A stretch of 64,000 nucleotides of DNA from Bacteroidales bacterium (GCA_015061245.1 SUWY01000007.1:1-64000); one strand, 5' to 3'. Positions 38,907 to 48,635 are shown, numbered from the stretch's first letter. The notes: generated from the sequence alone by a model not told the origin. Translations and numbers: made by a program.

Positions 38907-41525
38907 ATGGCTGAAGATATAGTGATAGAAGAGACAAAAGATGAAGAGGGCGGTAAGATGCGCTCTATTAAACGTATTTCAGGCATGTTCGAGAAGTGGT
39001 TTCTTGACTATGCCTCGTACGTGATTCTTGAACGTGCAGTGCCATACATCAACGATGGATTGAAACCTGTACAGCGTAGAATTCTTCATGTAATGAAGAC
39101 GCTCGATGATGGTCGTTTCAATAAAGTGGCGAATATTATTGGATCTACAATGCAATTTCACCCTCATGGTGATGCCTCTATTGGTGATGCACTTGTGCAG
39201 TTGGGACAGAAGGATTTGCTAGTCGAGTGTCAGGGTAACTGGGGAAATATCTTGACAGGTGATGAGGCTGCTGCTCCTCGATATATTGAGGCCAGACTAT
39301 CGAAGTTTGCCCTTGATGTGGTATTCAATAACAAAACAACACAGTGGAAAGCATCGTACGATGGACGTAAGCAGGAGCCTATAACTCTGCCTGTAAAGTT
39401 CCCATTGTTGTTGGCTCAAGGTGTTGAGGGAATTGCGGTGGGATTGGCATCGAAAATTTTGCCTCACAACTTTAATGAGTTGATAGATGGTTGTATTGCC
39501 TATTTGAGAGGTGAGGAGTTTGAGTTATATCCCGATTTCCCGACAGGAGGTGCCATTGATGTGAGTCGATATAACGATGGATTGCGTGGAGGAGTTGTTC
39601 GTGTGCGTGCCAAGATAGAGAAAGTTGATACCAAGACATTGAAGATTGTCGAGGTTCCTTTTGGTAGAACCACACAAGCCTTGATTGATAGCATTCAAAA
39701 GGCTAATGATAAGGGAAAGATAAAGATTAAACATATAGATGATAATACTGCCGCCGAGGCTGAGATTGTATTGCAGTTGGCTCCCGGAGTATCATCGGAC
39801 AAGACAATCGATGCGCTATACGCCTTTACCGATTGCGAAATGTCAATCTCACCAAACTCTTGTGTGATTGATAATGAGAAACCTGTATTCTTGGGCGTTT
39901 CGGATATATTACGTCGCTCAACCGACGAGACTGTTCGTTTGTTGAAACTGGAACTTGAGATTCAGCTTGGTGAGTTGCAGGAGGAGTGGCACTATGCAAA
40001 CTTGGAGAGAATCTTTATCGAACAGCGAATCTATAAGGATAAAGAGTATGAGGAGGGAACATCGGTTGAGAGTGTTATTCCTCATGTTCGCAAGCGTTTG
40101 GAGCCATTTGTAGTTGACTTCATACGTGAAGTTACCGACGATGATATTCGAAAACTCTTCGAGATAAAGATGAAGCGAATCTTCCGTTTCAGTTCAGATG
40201 AGGCTGACCGTTACATTAAGGGTATGGAGGATGAGATGAAGCAGTTGAAATACAATATCTCTCATATTATTCCGTACTCAATAAAGTACTACGAGCGAAT
40301 CAAGAGAATGTATGGTGCAGGGCGTGAGCGCAAGACAGAGATTCGTAACTTTGAGAATATCGAGGCTTCAAAGGTTGTCCTCGCCAACGAAAAACTCTAT
40401 ATAAATCGTCAAGATGGTTTCGTAGGAACTGCATTGAAGCGTGATGAGTATATTTGTGACTGTTCTGATATCGATGAGATAATCATCTTCCGTAAAGATG
40501 GAACATATTGGATTACGAAGGTTGCCGATAAGATCTCTGTTGGTCCGGATGTGATACATGTTGCTGTCTTTAAGAAGAATGATAAGCGTACAATCTACAA
40601 TGTGATATATAGAGATGGTCGTGGAGGAACAACCTATGCAAAGCGTTTCTTTGTTACAGGAGTAACTCGTGATAAAGAGTACAACTTGACTAAGGGAACC
40701 AAGGGTTCTAAGATTCTCTACTTTACGGCAAATCCGAATGGAGAGGCTGAGCAGGTTAAGGTATTCTATAAGGCGACAACCAACCTGAAGAAGCTTTTCC
40801 AGATGTACGACTTTGCAAAATTGACAATTAAGGGAAGAGCATCGTTAGGAAATCAGGTAACCAAATTGGATGTACATAAAATCAATATAGCCCAAAAGGG
40901 AGTCTCTACTCTTGGAGGTAGAAAGATATGGATTGATACCGATATTTTGCGTTTGAATAGTGATGAGCGAGGTCTCTATATTGGAGAGTTCCAGGGTGAA
41001 GATATGATTCTTGCTGTCAATAAGAACGGAACATTCTATACCACAAACTTTGACCTTACCAACCACTACGAGGAGGGGTATTTGCTATTCGAGAAGTTCG
41101 ATGCAGATAAGATTTGGACTGCAGTTCTATATGATGAGGCACAGCAGTTCTACTACATCAAGCGTTTCCGTTTTGAGCCTACTGCCAAAGTACTCTCATT
41201 TATAGGCGAGGATGCAAAGTTGATATATTTGTCGAGCGATAAGCGCCCAAGATATGAAATTGTATTTGGAGGCAAAAATGAGGGCCGAGCTCCGGAAGTG
41301 ATAGAGGCAGAGGAGTTCATCGGAGATAAATCATTCAGAGCTAAGGGTAAGCGATTGACAAGCTATGTTGTTGATAAGATAAACGTACTTGAGTCTGTAG
41401 TATTACCAGAGGATGAGGAATCATTACAAGAGGAGGATGCTGAGATTATAGACGAAGAGGCTGATGCTCAGAATGAGTCGCAAATGTCGCTTTTTGATAT
41501 TGATGAATTAAAAAACGAGGAGTGA
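38907..41525 (+). CDS. parC: DNA topoisomerase IV subunit A
   Basis: An 872-aa cleavage subunit of topoisomerase IV. The winged-helix domain holds RAVPYINDGLKPVQRRIL and, before the catalytic tyrosine, the QRDR-like segment FHPHGDASIGDALV; the catalytic Tyr is in AAAPRYIEARLS. The C-terminal 350 residues are blades of a beta-pinwheel without a clear GyrA box, supporting ParC. The tail is rich in acidic residues. The TGA overlaps the aroK ATG. Confidence 0.92.
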   Translation: MAEDIVIEETKDEEGGKMRSIKRISGMFEKWFLDYASYVILERAVPYINDGLKPVQRRILHVMKTLDDGRFNKVANIIGSTMQFHPHGDASIGDALVQLGQKDLLVECQGNWGNILTGDEAAAPRYIEARLSKFALDVVFNNKTTQWKASYDGRKQEPITLPVKFPLLLAQGVEGIAVGLASKILPHNFNELIDGCIAYLRGEEFELYPDFPTGGAIDVSRYNDGLRGGVVRVRAKIEKVDTKTLKIVEVPFGRTTQALIDSIQKANDKGKIKIKHIDDNTAAEAEIVLQLAPGVSSDKTIDALYAFTDCEMSISPNSCVIDNEKPVFLGVSDILRRSTDETVRLLKLELEIQLGELQEEWHYANLERIFIEQRIYKDKEYEEGTSVESVIPHVRKRLEPFVVDFIREVTDDDIRKLFEIKMKRIFRFSSDEADRYIKGMEDEMKQLKYNISHIIPYSIKYYERIKRMYGAGRERKTEIRNFENIEASKVVLANEKLYINRQDGFVGTALKRDEYICDCSDIDEIIIFRKDGTYWITKVADKISVGPDVIHVAVFKKNDKRTIYNVIYRDGRGGTTYAKRFFVTGVTRDKEYNLTKGTKGSKILYFTANPNGEAEQVKVFYKATTNLKKLFQMYDFAKLTIKGRASLGNQVTKLDVHKINIAQKGVSTLGGRKIWIDTDILRLNSDERGLYIGEFQGEDMILAVNKNGTFYTTNFDLTNHYEEGYLLFEKFDADKIWTAVLYDEAQQFYYIKRFRFEPTAKVLSFIGEDAKLIYLSSDKRPRYEIVFGGKNEGRAPEVIEAEEFIGDKSFRAKGKRLTSYVVDKINVLESVVLPEDEESLQEEDAEIIDEEADAQNESQMSLFDIDELKNEE

Positions 41526-41998
41526 TGAAGAGGTTCCTGGTTGGTTATATGGCAAGTGGTAAGAGCCGTTATGGTAGAACATTGGCGGCTGCCGAAGGTG
41601 TTAGATTCTTCGATCTGGATAGATATATTGAGGAGCGTGAACATAGAACCATAAATGAGATATTTCGCGATAGTGGCGAGGCTCACTTCAGAAAATTAGA
41701 GAGCAGATATCTGCATGAGTTGTGTGAATTGTATGAAGATTTTATATTGAGTTGTGGAGGAGGTGCTCCATGCTTCAATGATAATATGGAGTACATGAAT
41801 AGTCAAGGTGTTACCATATTTTTGAATCCATCAATTGATACAATTGTGGCCAGATTAATTCGCGGAAAGTGGAAACGTCCTTTGGTGGCCAAACTGAGTG
41901 ATCAGGAGTTGCGTGAATATGTCGAGAAACATTTGGCAGAGCGTTTGCCGTATTATAACATGGCAAAGGAGCAAGTTAAAAATGAAGATGAGAATTAA
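41525..41998 (+). CDS. aroK: Shikimate kinase
   Basis: A protein of about 157 aa that phosphorylates shikimate in aromatic amino-acid synthesis. P-loop GYMASGKSRYGRTLAA, substrate aspartate in FFDLDRYIE, the GEAHFRKLE box with the shikimate-binding arginine, and SCGGGAPC. The lid region RGKWKRPLV is present. Translation is probably coupled to parC through the TGATG overlap. The 2-bp gap to the nitroreductase gene keeps it in one operon. Confidence 0.92.
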   Translation: MKRFLVGYMASGKSRYGRTLAAAEGVRFFDLDRYIEEREHRTINEIFRDSGEAHFRKLESRYLHELCELYEDFILSCGGGAPCFNDNMEYMNSQGVTIFLNPSIDTIVARLIRGKWKRPLVAKLSDQELREYVEKHLAERLPYYNMAKEQVKNEDEN

Positions 41999-42000
41999 TT

Positions 42001-42501
42001 ATGGATACACTGGATTGTATATTAAGCAGAAAAAGTGTTCGTAAATATACCGATCAGGTAGTAAGCGAGCAGGATGTATTGACTTTGTTAAAGGCGGCAA
42101 TGGCAGCGCCAACAGGTAAAAATGTGCGTCCCTGGGAGTTTATTGTTGTTCGTGACAGAGCTATACTTGATGCGATGGCTGAGGAGTTGCCATACGCTAA
42201 AATGCTATCAATAGCAAGTGTGGCAATCGTTGTTTGTGGCGATGCAAGCAAATCTGACTATTGGTATGTAGATTGTTCTGCTGCAACACAGAATTTGCTT
42301 CTTGCTGCTGAAAATATGGGATTGGGAGCAGTCTGGACAGCTACATATCCGTACGAAGATAGAATGGATGTATGTAAGCGCTATTTAAACTTACCGTCAA
42401 ATATTTTGTCTTTATGTGTAATACCTGTTGGTTATCCTACAAAACCATTTGTGGCAATGGATAAATTTGATACAGCAAAGATTCACAACGAAAAATATTG
42501 A
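42001..42501 (+). CDS. Nitroreductase family FMN-dependent oxidoreductase
   Basis: A 166-aa protein. The opening ILSRKSVRKYTDQVVSEQDV with the Arg-Ser-x-Arg FMN phosphate contacts, AAPTGKNVRPWEFIVV, and GLGAVWTATYPYEDR are standard for small nitroreductases. It likely reduces quinones, flavins or nitro compounds with NAD(P)H; the natural substrate is unknown. It sits in an operon with aroK and pepD, with a 2-bp gap before pepD. Confidence 0.88.
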   Translation: MDTLDCILSRKSVRKYTDQVVSEQDVLTLLKAAMAAPTGKNVRPWEFIVVRDRAILDAMAEELPYAKMLSIASVAIVVCGDASKSDYWYVDCSAATQNLLLAAENMGLGAVWTATYPYEDRMDVCKRYLNLPSNILSLCVIPVGYPTKPFVAMDKFDTAKIHNEKY

Positions 42502-42503
42502 TT

Positions 42504-43961
42504 ATGAGTGAAATGCGTGTCTCTGTAGATAAGGTTTTTCGACTTTTCAAGGAGTTGAACAGGGTGCCACGTCCATCGCGAAACGAGGTTAAGGCAACCA
42601 ATTTCCTTGTGAAGTTTGCAAAAACCAGGGGAATGGAATACGAGACCGACAGTGAGGGTTGTGTTCTAATCAGGAAACCTGCAACAAAGGGTTGTGAATC
42701 TATCGAACCGATAGTTTTGCAGTCGAATATTGATATGGTGTGTCTTGCGGCAAAAGGTAAAAAATTCAATCCTTGTGAGGATCGTATAGAGACCTATATT
42801 GATGGAGAGTGGTTACGTTCCAATGGAACCTCTATGGGGGCAGATAGCGGAATAGGTGTCTGTATGATGCTGGCTATTCTTGATAGCGATGATATTTCTC
42901 ATCCGGCTTTGGAGTGTCTTTTTACAACCAACAAAGAGGAGGGTATGACAGGGGTTGCTAAACTCTCGCCCGATTTTATAAAAGGACGCAGAATAATCAA
43001 CCTTGATTCTGAGGATTTTGATAAGATTACAGTGGCATCGGCTGCTGCATATCTTCAAAAAATAGTACTTCCATATACAAAGGAGGCTGCTCCACATAAC
43101 TATCGTTTTTATGATTTCAGATTTTTTGGAGGAATAAGTGGACACTCTGGAGTGGATATAGTTCGTGGACGTTCCAATGCCTTAAAGGTTGTAGGTGAAT
43201 TTTTGCATGCGTGTAATATCAGAATAGGAGATATTTGTCTCTGTTCTATTTCCGGAGGCGAGGCCTCGAATACAATCCCTGCAAATGTTGAGGCTGTATT
43301 TGGAATGGAGATGGGGAGTTGTGCTCTGTTTGAGAAGATGTTTGGGGAGTATAGAGATGCAATAAAGGCAAGATTCTCTGAGACAGATCCCGATGTGGAT
43401 ATGCAATTGGTAGAGATTTCCGCTCCCGAATATGTGATATCTAAAAAAGGTTCAGATTCGCTATATAATTTGTTGAATACTCTACCTTTTGGAGTTACTG
43501 CAAAGGATAAAGAGTTGTCAAGTGGAGTAGTATCATCGAACAATATCGGAGTCTTAAGAACTGAGGAGGAACAATTCATATTGCTCGATTATGCACGAAC
43601 TGCCCATACCGACGATGTAGAAAAATGGGCGGCTCAGATAGCAGAGATTGCAAAAGAGGCAGGAGCAAGTGTTGAGGTTCTGATGGATGCTCCGGCGTGG
43701 AGTGCAAAGCCTGACTCGGAGTTAGTTGCATTATGTTCAGAGGCATTTAAGGAGGAACTTAATATTGAACCTGAGTTATTGACAATGCACTTTGCGTTAG
43801 AGTGTGGCTACTTTGTTAAGAAATATGAGGAGTGCGATATTATATCTATAGGTCCAAGAATTTTGGATATCAACTCGATTAACGAAGCTGTTGATATTAA
43901 ATCGGTTGAAGATACTTGGATAGTTTTGCTCTCTTTGTTAAATAAACTAAGTAAGTGCTAA
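42504..43961 (+). CDS. pepD: Aminoacyl-histidine dipeptidase (PepD-like, M20), with altered zinc ligand
   Basis: A protein of about 485 aa of the M20C family. SMGADSGIG (D114), TNKEEGMTG (E145/E146), INLDSED and the late MHFALECG His are the expected metal and catalytic residues. The first zinc-binding motif, normally GHxDM, is QSNIDMVC here, so the His ligand is N75. Dimerisation domain GGISGHSGVDIVRGRSNAL is normal. It may have weakened or changed activity. The start is the ATG at 42504 rather than an upstream TTG. Confidence 0.82.
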   Translation: MSEMRVSVDKVFRLFKELNRVPRPSRNEVKATNFLVKFAKTRGMEYETDSEGCVLIRKPATKGCESIEPIVLQSNIDMVCLAAKGKKFNPCEDRIETYIDGEWLRSNGTSMGADSGIGVCMMLAILDSDDISHPALECLFTTNKEEGMTGVAKLSPDFIKGRRIINLDSEDFDKITVASAAAYLQKIVLPYTKEAAPHNYRFYDFRFFGGISGHSGVDIVRGRSNALKVVGEFLHACNIRIGDICLCSISGGEASNTIPANVEAVFGMEMGSCALFEKMFGEYRDAIKARFSETDPDVDMQLVEISAPEYVISKKGSDSLYNLLNTLPFGVTAKDKELSSGVVSSNNIGVLRTEEEQFILLDYARTAHTDDVEKWAAQIAEIAKEAGASVEVLMDAPAWSAKPDSELVALCSEAFKEELNIEPELLTMHFALECGYFVKKYEECDIISIGPRILDINSINEAVDIKSVEDTWIVLLSLLNKLSKC

Positions 43962-43966
43962 TATAG

Positions 43967-43990
43967 AGCCAGTTTATTTGTTGGCTTTCT
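43967..43990 (+). terminator. Weak terminator after pepD
   Basis: AGCCA (43967-43971) pairs with TGGCT (43982-43986), followed by TTTCT. Short stem, so only a candidate end of the parE-parC-aroK-nitroreductase-pepD unit. Confidence 0.35.
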
Positions 43991-44033
43991 CAAAAAGTTG
44001 TAACTTGCGCACTTAATTTATAAAAGCAATATT

Positions 44034-44888
44034 ATGAGTACTGCGAAGTTGTTATTACACTGCCCTGATAAACAGGGAATTATTACCGATATTACAAACT
44101 TTATTACTGTAAATAAGGGTAATATTGTATATTTGGATCAGCATGTAGATTATACTGAACATATCTTTTATATGCGTGTTGAGTGGGAGTTGGATGAGTT
44201 TTTAATCCCACGTGAAAAGTTGGAGGATTATTTCTGTACGCTCTATGCACAAAAGTATGATATGCGATTTAAGATATACTTCTCTGACTATAAGCCCAAA
44301 ATGGCAATTTTTGTCTCTAAAATGTCTCATTGTCTATATGATATGTTGGCACGTTACGTGGCAGGCGAGTGGAGTGTTGAGATTCCATTGATAATAAGTA
44401 ACCATCCTGATATGCAGTCTGTTGCGGAGATGTTTGGCATACCGTATTTTGTATTCCCAATAACCAAGGAGAACAAAGCTGAGCAAGAGGCAAAGGAGAT
44501 GGCTTTATTGGATGAGTATGGAGTTGACTTTATTGTTTTGGCCAGATATATGCAGGTTATATCGCCTGATATGATTGCAAAATATCCAAACAAGATTATC
44601 AATATTCACCACTCATTCCTTCCTGCATTTGTAGGAGCGCGTCCATATCAGGCAGCATACGATCGTGGAGTGAAGATTATTGGAGCAACATGTCACTATG
44701 TAACAAATGAGCTTGATGCAGGTCCTATTATTGAGCAAGATGTATGTAGAATTTCTCACAAGGATACAGTTACCGATTTGGTGAATAAGGGTAAGGATTT
44801 GGAGAAGATTGTGCTGTCAAGAGGAGTGCAGAAGCATATTGAGAGAAAGGTGCTTGTATATAAGAATAAGACAGTGATTTTCGGATAG
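44034..44888 (+). CDS. purU: Formyltetrahydrofolate deformylase
   Basis: A 284-aa protein that hydrolyses 10-formyl-THF to THF and formate. N-terminal ACT domain (LLLHCPDKQGIITDITNFI) followed by a formyltransferase fold with NIHHSFLPAFVGARPYQAAY and the catalytic Asp in TNELDAGPIIEQDV. Length is normal. It stands alone between a weak upstream hairpin and a strong downstream terminator. Confidence 0.94.
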   Translation: MSTAKLLLHCPDKQGIITDITNFITVNKGNIVYLDQHVDYTEHIFYMRVEWELDEFLIPREKLEDYFCTLYAQKYDMRFKIYFSDYKPKMAIFVSKMSHCLYDMLARYVAGEWSVEIPLIISNHPDMQSVAEMFGIPYFVFPITKENKAEQEAKEMALLDEYGVDFIVLARYMQVISPDMIAKYPNKIINIHHSFLPAFVGARPYQAAYDRGVKIIGATCHYVTNELDAGPIIEQDVCRISHKDTVTDLVNKGKDLEKIVLSRGVQKHIERKVLVYKNKTVIFG

Positions 44889-44909
44889 TATAGATTAGAG
44901 AATAGATTA

Positions 44910-44950
44910 GCGGGTTTCAAGGCTTAAAGTAGCTTTGAGACCCGCTTTTT
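44910..44950 (+). terminator. Intrinsic terminator of purU
   Basis: GCGGGTTTCAAGGC (44910-44923) pairs with GCTTTGAGACCCGC (44932-44945) with two mismatches, then TTTTT. Confidence 0.88.
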
Positions 44951-45040
44951 CGTTAAAAATGTTTAATAAGGGGATAAAAAGGGATATTTTTTTGTGAAAA
45001 CGTTTGCAATAGTGGAGAGAAAATATTTTTTTTGTAGAGT

Positions 45041-45170
45041 GAATGAGGTGAGAGGTGAAAAGTGAGAGGGGAAAGGTGAAAGGTGAATAAGGGGAGAGGG
45101 GAGAGGTGAATAAGGGAAAAGGTGAGAGGTGAAAGGTGAATAAGGGGAGAGGGAAGAGGTGAGAGGTGAA
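45041..45170 (+). repeat. Purine-only tandem repeats GAGGTGAAA/GGTGAATAAGGGGAGA
   Basis: About 130 bp made of imperfect GAGAGGTGAAAGGTGA and ATAAGGGGAGAGGG units; the strand is nearly free of C. It is of the same family as 21003-21062. It lies 5' of the MG2-type gene, after the purU terminator; I see no promoter box inside it. The whole 44951-45194 gap has no gene. Confidence 0.75.
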
Positions 45171-45181
45171 ATTTTTTTTAG

Positions 45182-45189
45182 AAAGGAGG
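45182..45189 (+). promoter_or_regulatory. Strong Shine-Dalgarno site of the MG2-type gene
   Basis: AAAGGAGG with a 5-nt spacer to the ATG at 45195. This fixes the start at 45195, not at an in-frame codon 36 bp earlier inside the repeat tract. Confidence 0.6.
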
Positions 45190-45194
45190 GAGAT

Positions 45195-47942
45195 ATGAAG
45201 AGTTTTAGGTTAGTGGTGATGCAGTGTGTGTTGGCGGTTTGTAGTGTGTTTTCGGTAGTTGCGCAGAGTTTTGAGCAAGAGGTGTCAAGTAAGTTTTTCG
45301 ATTATGTAGAGTCGAGCCGAAATGAGAAGGTTTTTGTGCAAACTGATCGAGACAGTTATCAACCCGGCGATACAATGTTTCTTCGAGGTTTTCTTTTTAA
45401 TGCAGTTTCCAATAAGCAGGTAGATTACAGCCGTTATATCTATGTAGAGGTTGTTGATAGAACGGGAGTTTTGTATTGGCGTGAGAAGATAGCGTATAAT
45501 ACTCAGGACTCTTCGTTTAATGGTTATTTTGCTTTGGCCGATAATCTGTCGCAAGGAGAGTATTTTTTACGAGCCTATACCTATTGGATGCAGGATCAGG
45601 GTAATGATAAGTTCTTCTCGAAACGTTTTTATATCATAAATCCTTTCGATCATGGTATTAGTTGCAATATGGATATTCTGAATGACCGTAAAGGTAGCAG
45701 AATATTAAAAATCAATTTTGTAAATGACCAGGGGGAGCGCTATCAAAACATAAAGTTCAACTACTTTATTCCCGGCGAAACTCCGGATAGTGTTGTAATG
45801 ACTGCTAATACGGGTTATAGTGGTCAGACAGAGATTCGTATTAATGATCCCAATTCCGACCACATCTGGGTTGCTTTTTCACACGATGTACCTTGGAGTT
45901 TTGAGCGTTATTTTAAACTTCCATCTGCCAAGAGCGATTTTGATGTCCAATTTTTCCCGGAGGGAGGAGCGTTGATACAGGGCGCTAAGCAACGAGTTGC
46001 GATAAAGAGTATTGGTCGCGATGGATTGGCTGTCAAGGTTGATGGTTATATCGAGAACAGAGCAGGGAAAAAGGAGTGTAATGTAGCTCTTAATGAGCTT
46101 GGAATGGGAAGTTTCGTAATTGAAACCTCGCCCAATGAAAAATATACAGCGGTATTGACTACCGATGATGGAAATACAAAGAGGTTCTTGTTACCAAGTG
46201 CCGAGAATTCAAATGTTTATGCCATTCAACTTGTTGCCAATGGAGATAACATTGTATATAATGTATTGACAAGTCTGGATGCCGATTTATCTGATAAGTA
46301 TATCTTCATTAATAGTCGCGGAATGCCGTTGGGTGTTTATCCGGTTACACAGACCATGGGCAAATCTTTGAATTTTAGTACAGCTCCCGAGGGCATTTTG
46401 AATTTTACTTTGATTGATAAGAGTGGAGTGGTGTATAGTAACAGAATGTGGTATCACCATAGTGGTAAGAGAGAGAGTTTTGCTCTTGAATCAGGTGAGT
46501 TTGTGAACCCAAGAACGGAGAGAACAGTTCAACTATCATTAAATGATGTTCAGCAAGCAGATATTGCAATTAGTGTAATTTCGGATGCTCACACAAAGCA
46601 TTTGTCAACCACAACCGATGTGGAGACATACGTTGAGTTATCATCGGATTTGAGTGGTTATGTAGAGAGACCTGAGTACTATTTTACTAATGTAAACAGA
46701 GCGAAGGTGGTGGCATTGGACAACCTGCTTTTAACTCAAGGTTGGAGTAGATTTGATGTGACAGATATAATTACAGATAACTTAAATACCAATTCTCCTT
46801 TCTATATTGAGCGAGGTCAATCAATAAGTGGAGTGGTGAAACCATACATTGTTAATAAGGCAAAGTTTATTGCGAATGCAAAGATAGAGATAGTTGGAAG
46901 TGATGGTAGCTCGTATATGACTTATACAGATTCTGTAGGCAGATTTGTATATAATGATTTGGCTTACGAAATAGGGACCCGTTTTGTTGTTGAGGCAATG
47001 TCGAATAAGGATAAGTCGAATGTAGAGTTGACACTTGACGAACCTATATTTTTAAATCCGACGGTGAATACTCCGATAGGATTGTGTAAGAGCGATGTTA
47101 GTTTTTATGACAAATATGGAGTTGACTATATCTTCTCGACCGATGGCTCAAGAGTTCAGACCTTGGGTGAGGTTCGTGTAGGAGCAATGAGTCTTGAAGC
47201 TATGAAGAAAGAGTTCTGGGCAGATTTTGAGGAGCATGATTCTCGTATGAATTTTATGCTTGGATATACCGATGTTGAAAGTTATGGATATGGCCCCGAT
47301 GGTAATCCACGATATTATCAACAGTTAGCGTGGGCCGTGGAGCGAGGTTTACGTTATTATACCCCAACGGGACGGGCGGTGCCAAAACCGGGAGAGTCAA
47401 ATAAGGAGTTCTTTTATAACGGAACAATTGAATCGATATGGGGAATGGATGCAGAGTGGATTAAACGTTGGAAGAATATTGAGTTGAGCGGAAGAGCAAT
47501 GAATGGTGAGGCTGCAAAAATGGTTATAGGAACACTTAACGATGATGCTTTGGAGTATGTCCAAACCCGTTTGAATAATCAGATGAAGGGGTTGACCTCA
47601 ATGCAGAATATGTTGGATATTGTGGGGATTGATGTCAATAATATGTCTATACCTATAGAGTATAATTACAATATTCAAACAGTTGTTCCATTTGCTCCTC
47701 AGAAGCAGGGCGAGGTTCACTTCTATAAGCCAAAGTATAGTGTTCCTTTGGATAAGATGATTAATGATCCTATCGATGCCAAAGCAACTCGTTACTGGAA
47801 TCATAAGGCGATTGTAAAGAGTGGCGAGCCGTTCAAATTCACCTTCCCGACAGCTGCAGATTCTCATACCTATACAGTTGTGGTGAATGGAGTTGATGGC
47901 GAGGGTAATCCTATAAGCGGAGTGTGGACGGTGGAGAATTAA
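45195..47942 (+). CDS. Large secreted protein with MG2-type macroglobulin domain
   Basis: A protein of about 915 aa. A signal peptide (MKSFRLVVMQCVLAVCSVFS, cleavage near VVAQ) leads into EKVFVQTDRDSYQPGDTMFL, which is the MG2-like opening found in a family of large Bacteroidetes periplasmic or outer-membrane proteins. The middle has further beta-sandwich repeats, a carboxypeptidase-regulatory-like stretch (GVVKPYIVNKAKFIANAKIE) and a C-terminal TYTVVVNGVDGEGNPISG. No transmembrane barrel or TonB box is obvious. The role is unknown; relatives are sometimes annotated as TonB-receptor-plug or alpha-2-macroglobulin-like. It is convergent with mgtC, 9 bp away. Confidence 0.6.
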   Translation: MKSFRLVVMQCVLAVCSVFSVVAQSFEQEVSSKFFDYVESSRNEKVFVQTDRDSYQPGDTMFLRGFLFNAVSNKQVDYSRYIYVEVVDRTGVLYWREKIAYNTQDSSFNGYFALADNLSQGEYFLRAYTYWMQDQGNDKFFSKRFYIINPFDHGISCNMDILNDRKGSRILKINFVNDQGERYQNIKFNYFIPGETPDSVVMTANTGYSGQTEIRINDPNSDHIWVAFSHDVPWSFERYFKLPSAKSDFDVQFFPEGGALIQGAKQRVAIKSIGRDGLAVKVDGYIENRAGKKECNVALNELGMGSFVIETSPNEKYTAVLTTDDGNTKRFLLPSAENSNVYAIQLVANGDNIVYNVLTSLDADLSDKYIFINSRGMPLGVYPVTQTMGKSLNFSTAPEGILNFTLIDKSGVVYSNRMWYHHSGKRESFALESGEFVNPRTERTVQLSLNDVQQADIAISVISDAHTKHLSTTTDVETYVELSSDLSGYVERPEYYFTNVNRAKVVALDNLLLTQGWSRFDVTDIITDNLNTNSPFYIERGQSISGVVKPYIVNKAKFIANAKIEIVGSDGSSYMTYTDSVGRFVYNDLAYEIGTRFVVEAMSNKDKSNVELTLDEPIFLNPTVNTPIGLCKSDVSFYDKYGVDYIFSTDGSRVQTLGEVRVGAMSLEAMKKEFWADFEEHDSRMNFMLGYTDVESYGYGPDGNPRYYQQLAWAVERGLRYYTPTGRAVPKPGESNKEFFYNGTIESIWGMDAEWIKRWKNIELSGRAMNGEAAKMVIGTLNDDALEYVQTRLNNQMKGLTSMQNMLDIVGIDVNNMSIPIEYNYNIQTVVPFAPQKQGEVHFYKPKYSVPLDKMINDPIDAKATRYWNHKAIVKSGEPFKFTFPTAADSHTYTVVVNGVDGEGNPISGVWTVEN

Positions 47943-47951
47943 AACTCCCCT

Positions 47952-48635
47952 CTAATTCTCAATCGATTCGATAGTTATTTCGGGGTGCGATTGCAAGATA
48001 AGCAACAGTGAGTTGTCGCCTTGCAGTTTGCGCCCCTTGATTGTCATGGTAACTTTATATATATCGACACTCTCATATCGGTGGTGCTCCATGCTGTAGT
48101 TTACCACCATGTAGTGTTGGGCTGTCAATTCATCGGTAAGCTTTTTGCCGCTCTCAAGCTGTTTGGTAGAAAAGGTGATGATAGAGCTGTGAAGACCATA
48201 TTTTTTGAATAACAGACTTAAGAGTTCTAAGGTTGCCAATGTAAGTGCAGCAGCAATGATCGCAATTTGATACATTCCGGCACCGCACGCAAGTCCGATG
48301 GCTCCTGTTGCCCATATTCCGGCAGCAGTTGTTAAACCTCGTACAATATGCTTTTGGAACATTATTGTTCCGGCGCCAATAAATCCAATTCCCGAAACAA
48401 CGCTTGCTGCAATACGGCTTGCATCCCACGATATATGTCCCGGACCACTGCCGGGAAGAGAGCTATTCAGGCCATATTGCGAAACAACCATAAACAGAGC
48501 ACTTCCTAAAGCTACCAGGGCATGCGTTCTATATCCGGCCTCTTTTGCTCGGAATTCGCGTTCCAGTCCGATTAAAGCACCAATGATTGCCGCAATAATC
48601 AGTCGTAATGTAAGTTCTAATACTCTTTCGTCCAT
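47952..48635 (-). CDS. MgtC/SapB family membrane protein
   Basis: A protein of about 227 aa. Membrane helices with the family motifs GALIGLEREFRAKEAGYRTH, SGIGFIGAGTIMF and GLTTAAGIWATGAIGLACG; the C-terminal 75 residues are a soluble ACT-like domain. MgtC proteins help adaptation to low Mg2+ or modulate ATP synthase in pathogens; this copy may simply be a membrane-stress factor. The start is the ATG at 48635, which overlaps the end of the tolC-type gene by 19 bp, so it is translated as the last gene of the efflux operon. Confidence 0.88.
   Translation of the reverse strand: MDERVLELTLRLIIAAIIGALIGLEREFRAKEAGYRTHALVALGSALFMVVSQYGLNSSLPGSGPGHISWDASRIAASVVSGIGFIGAGTIMFQKHIVRGLTTAAGIWATGAIGLACGAGMYQIAIIAAALTLATLELLSLLFKKYGLHSSIITFSTKQLESGKKLTDELTAQHYMVVNYSMEHHRYESVDIYKVTMTIKGRKLQGDNSLLLILQSHPEITIESIEN

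Noticed and set aside
37033..41525. DNA gyrase gyrB-gyrA instead of topoisomerase IV
   Set aside because: Subunit B is short without the gyrase insertion, the A subunit lacks a clear GyrA box, and the two genes are adjacent as in parE-parC of Bacteroidales.
45159..45194. 12-codon upstream extension of the MG2-type protein
   Set aside because: It would put polar residues before the signal peptide and begins in the repeat tract; the strong Shine-Dalgarno site supports the ATG at 45195.
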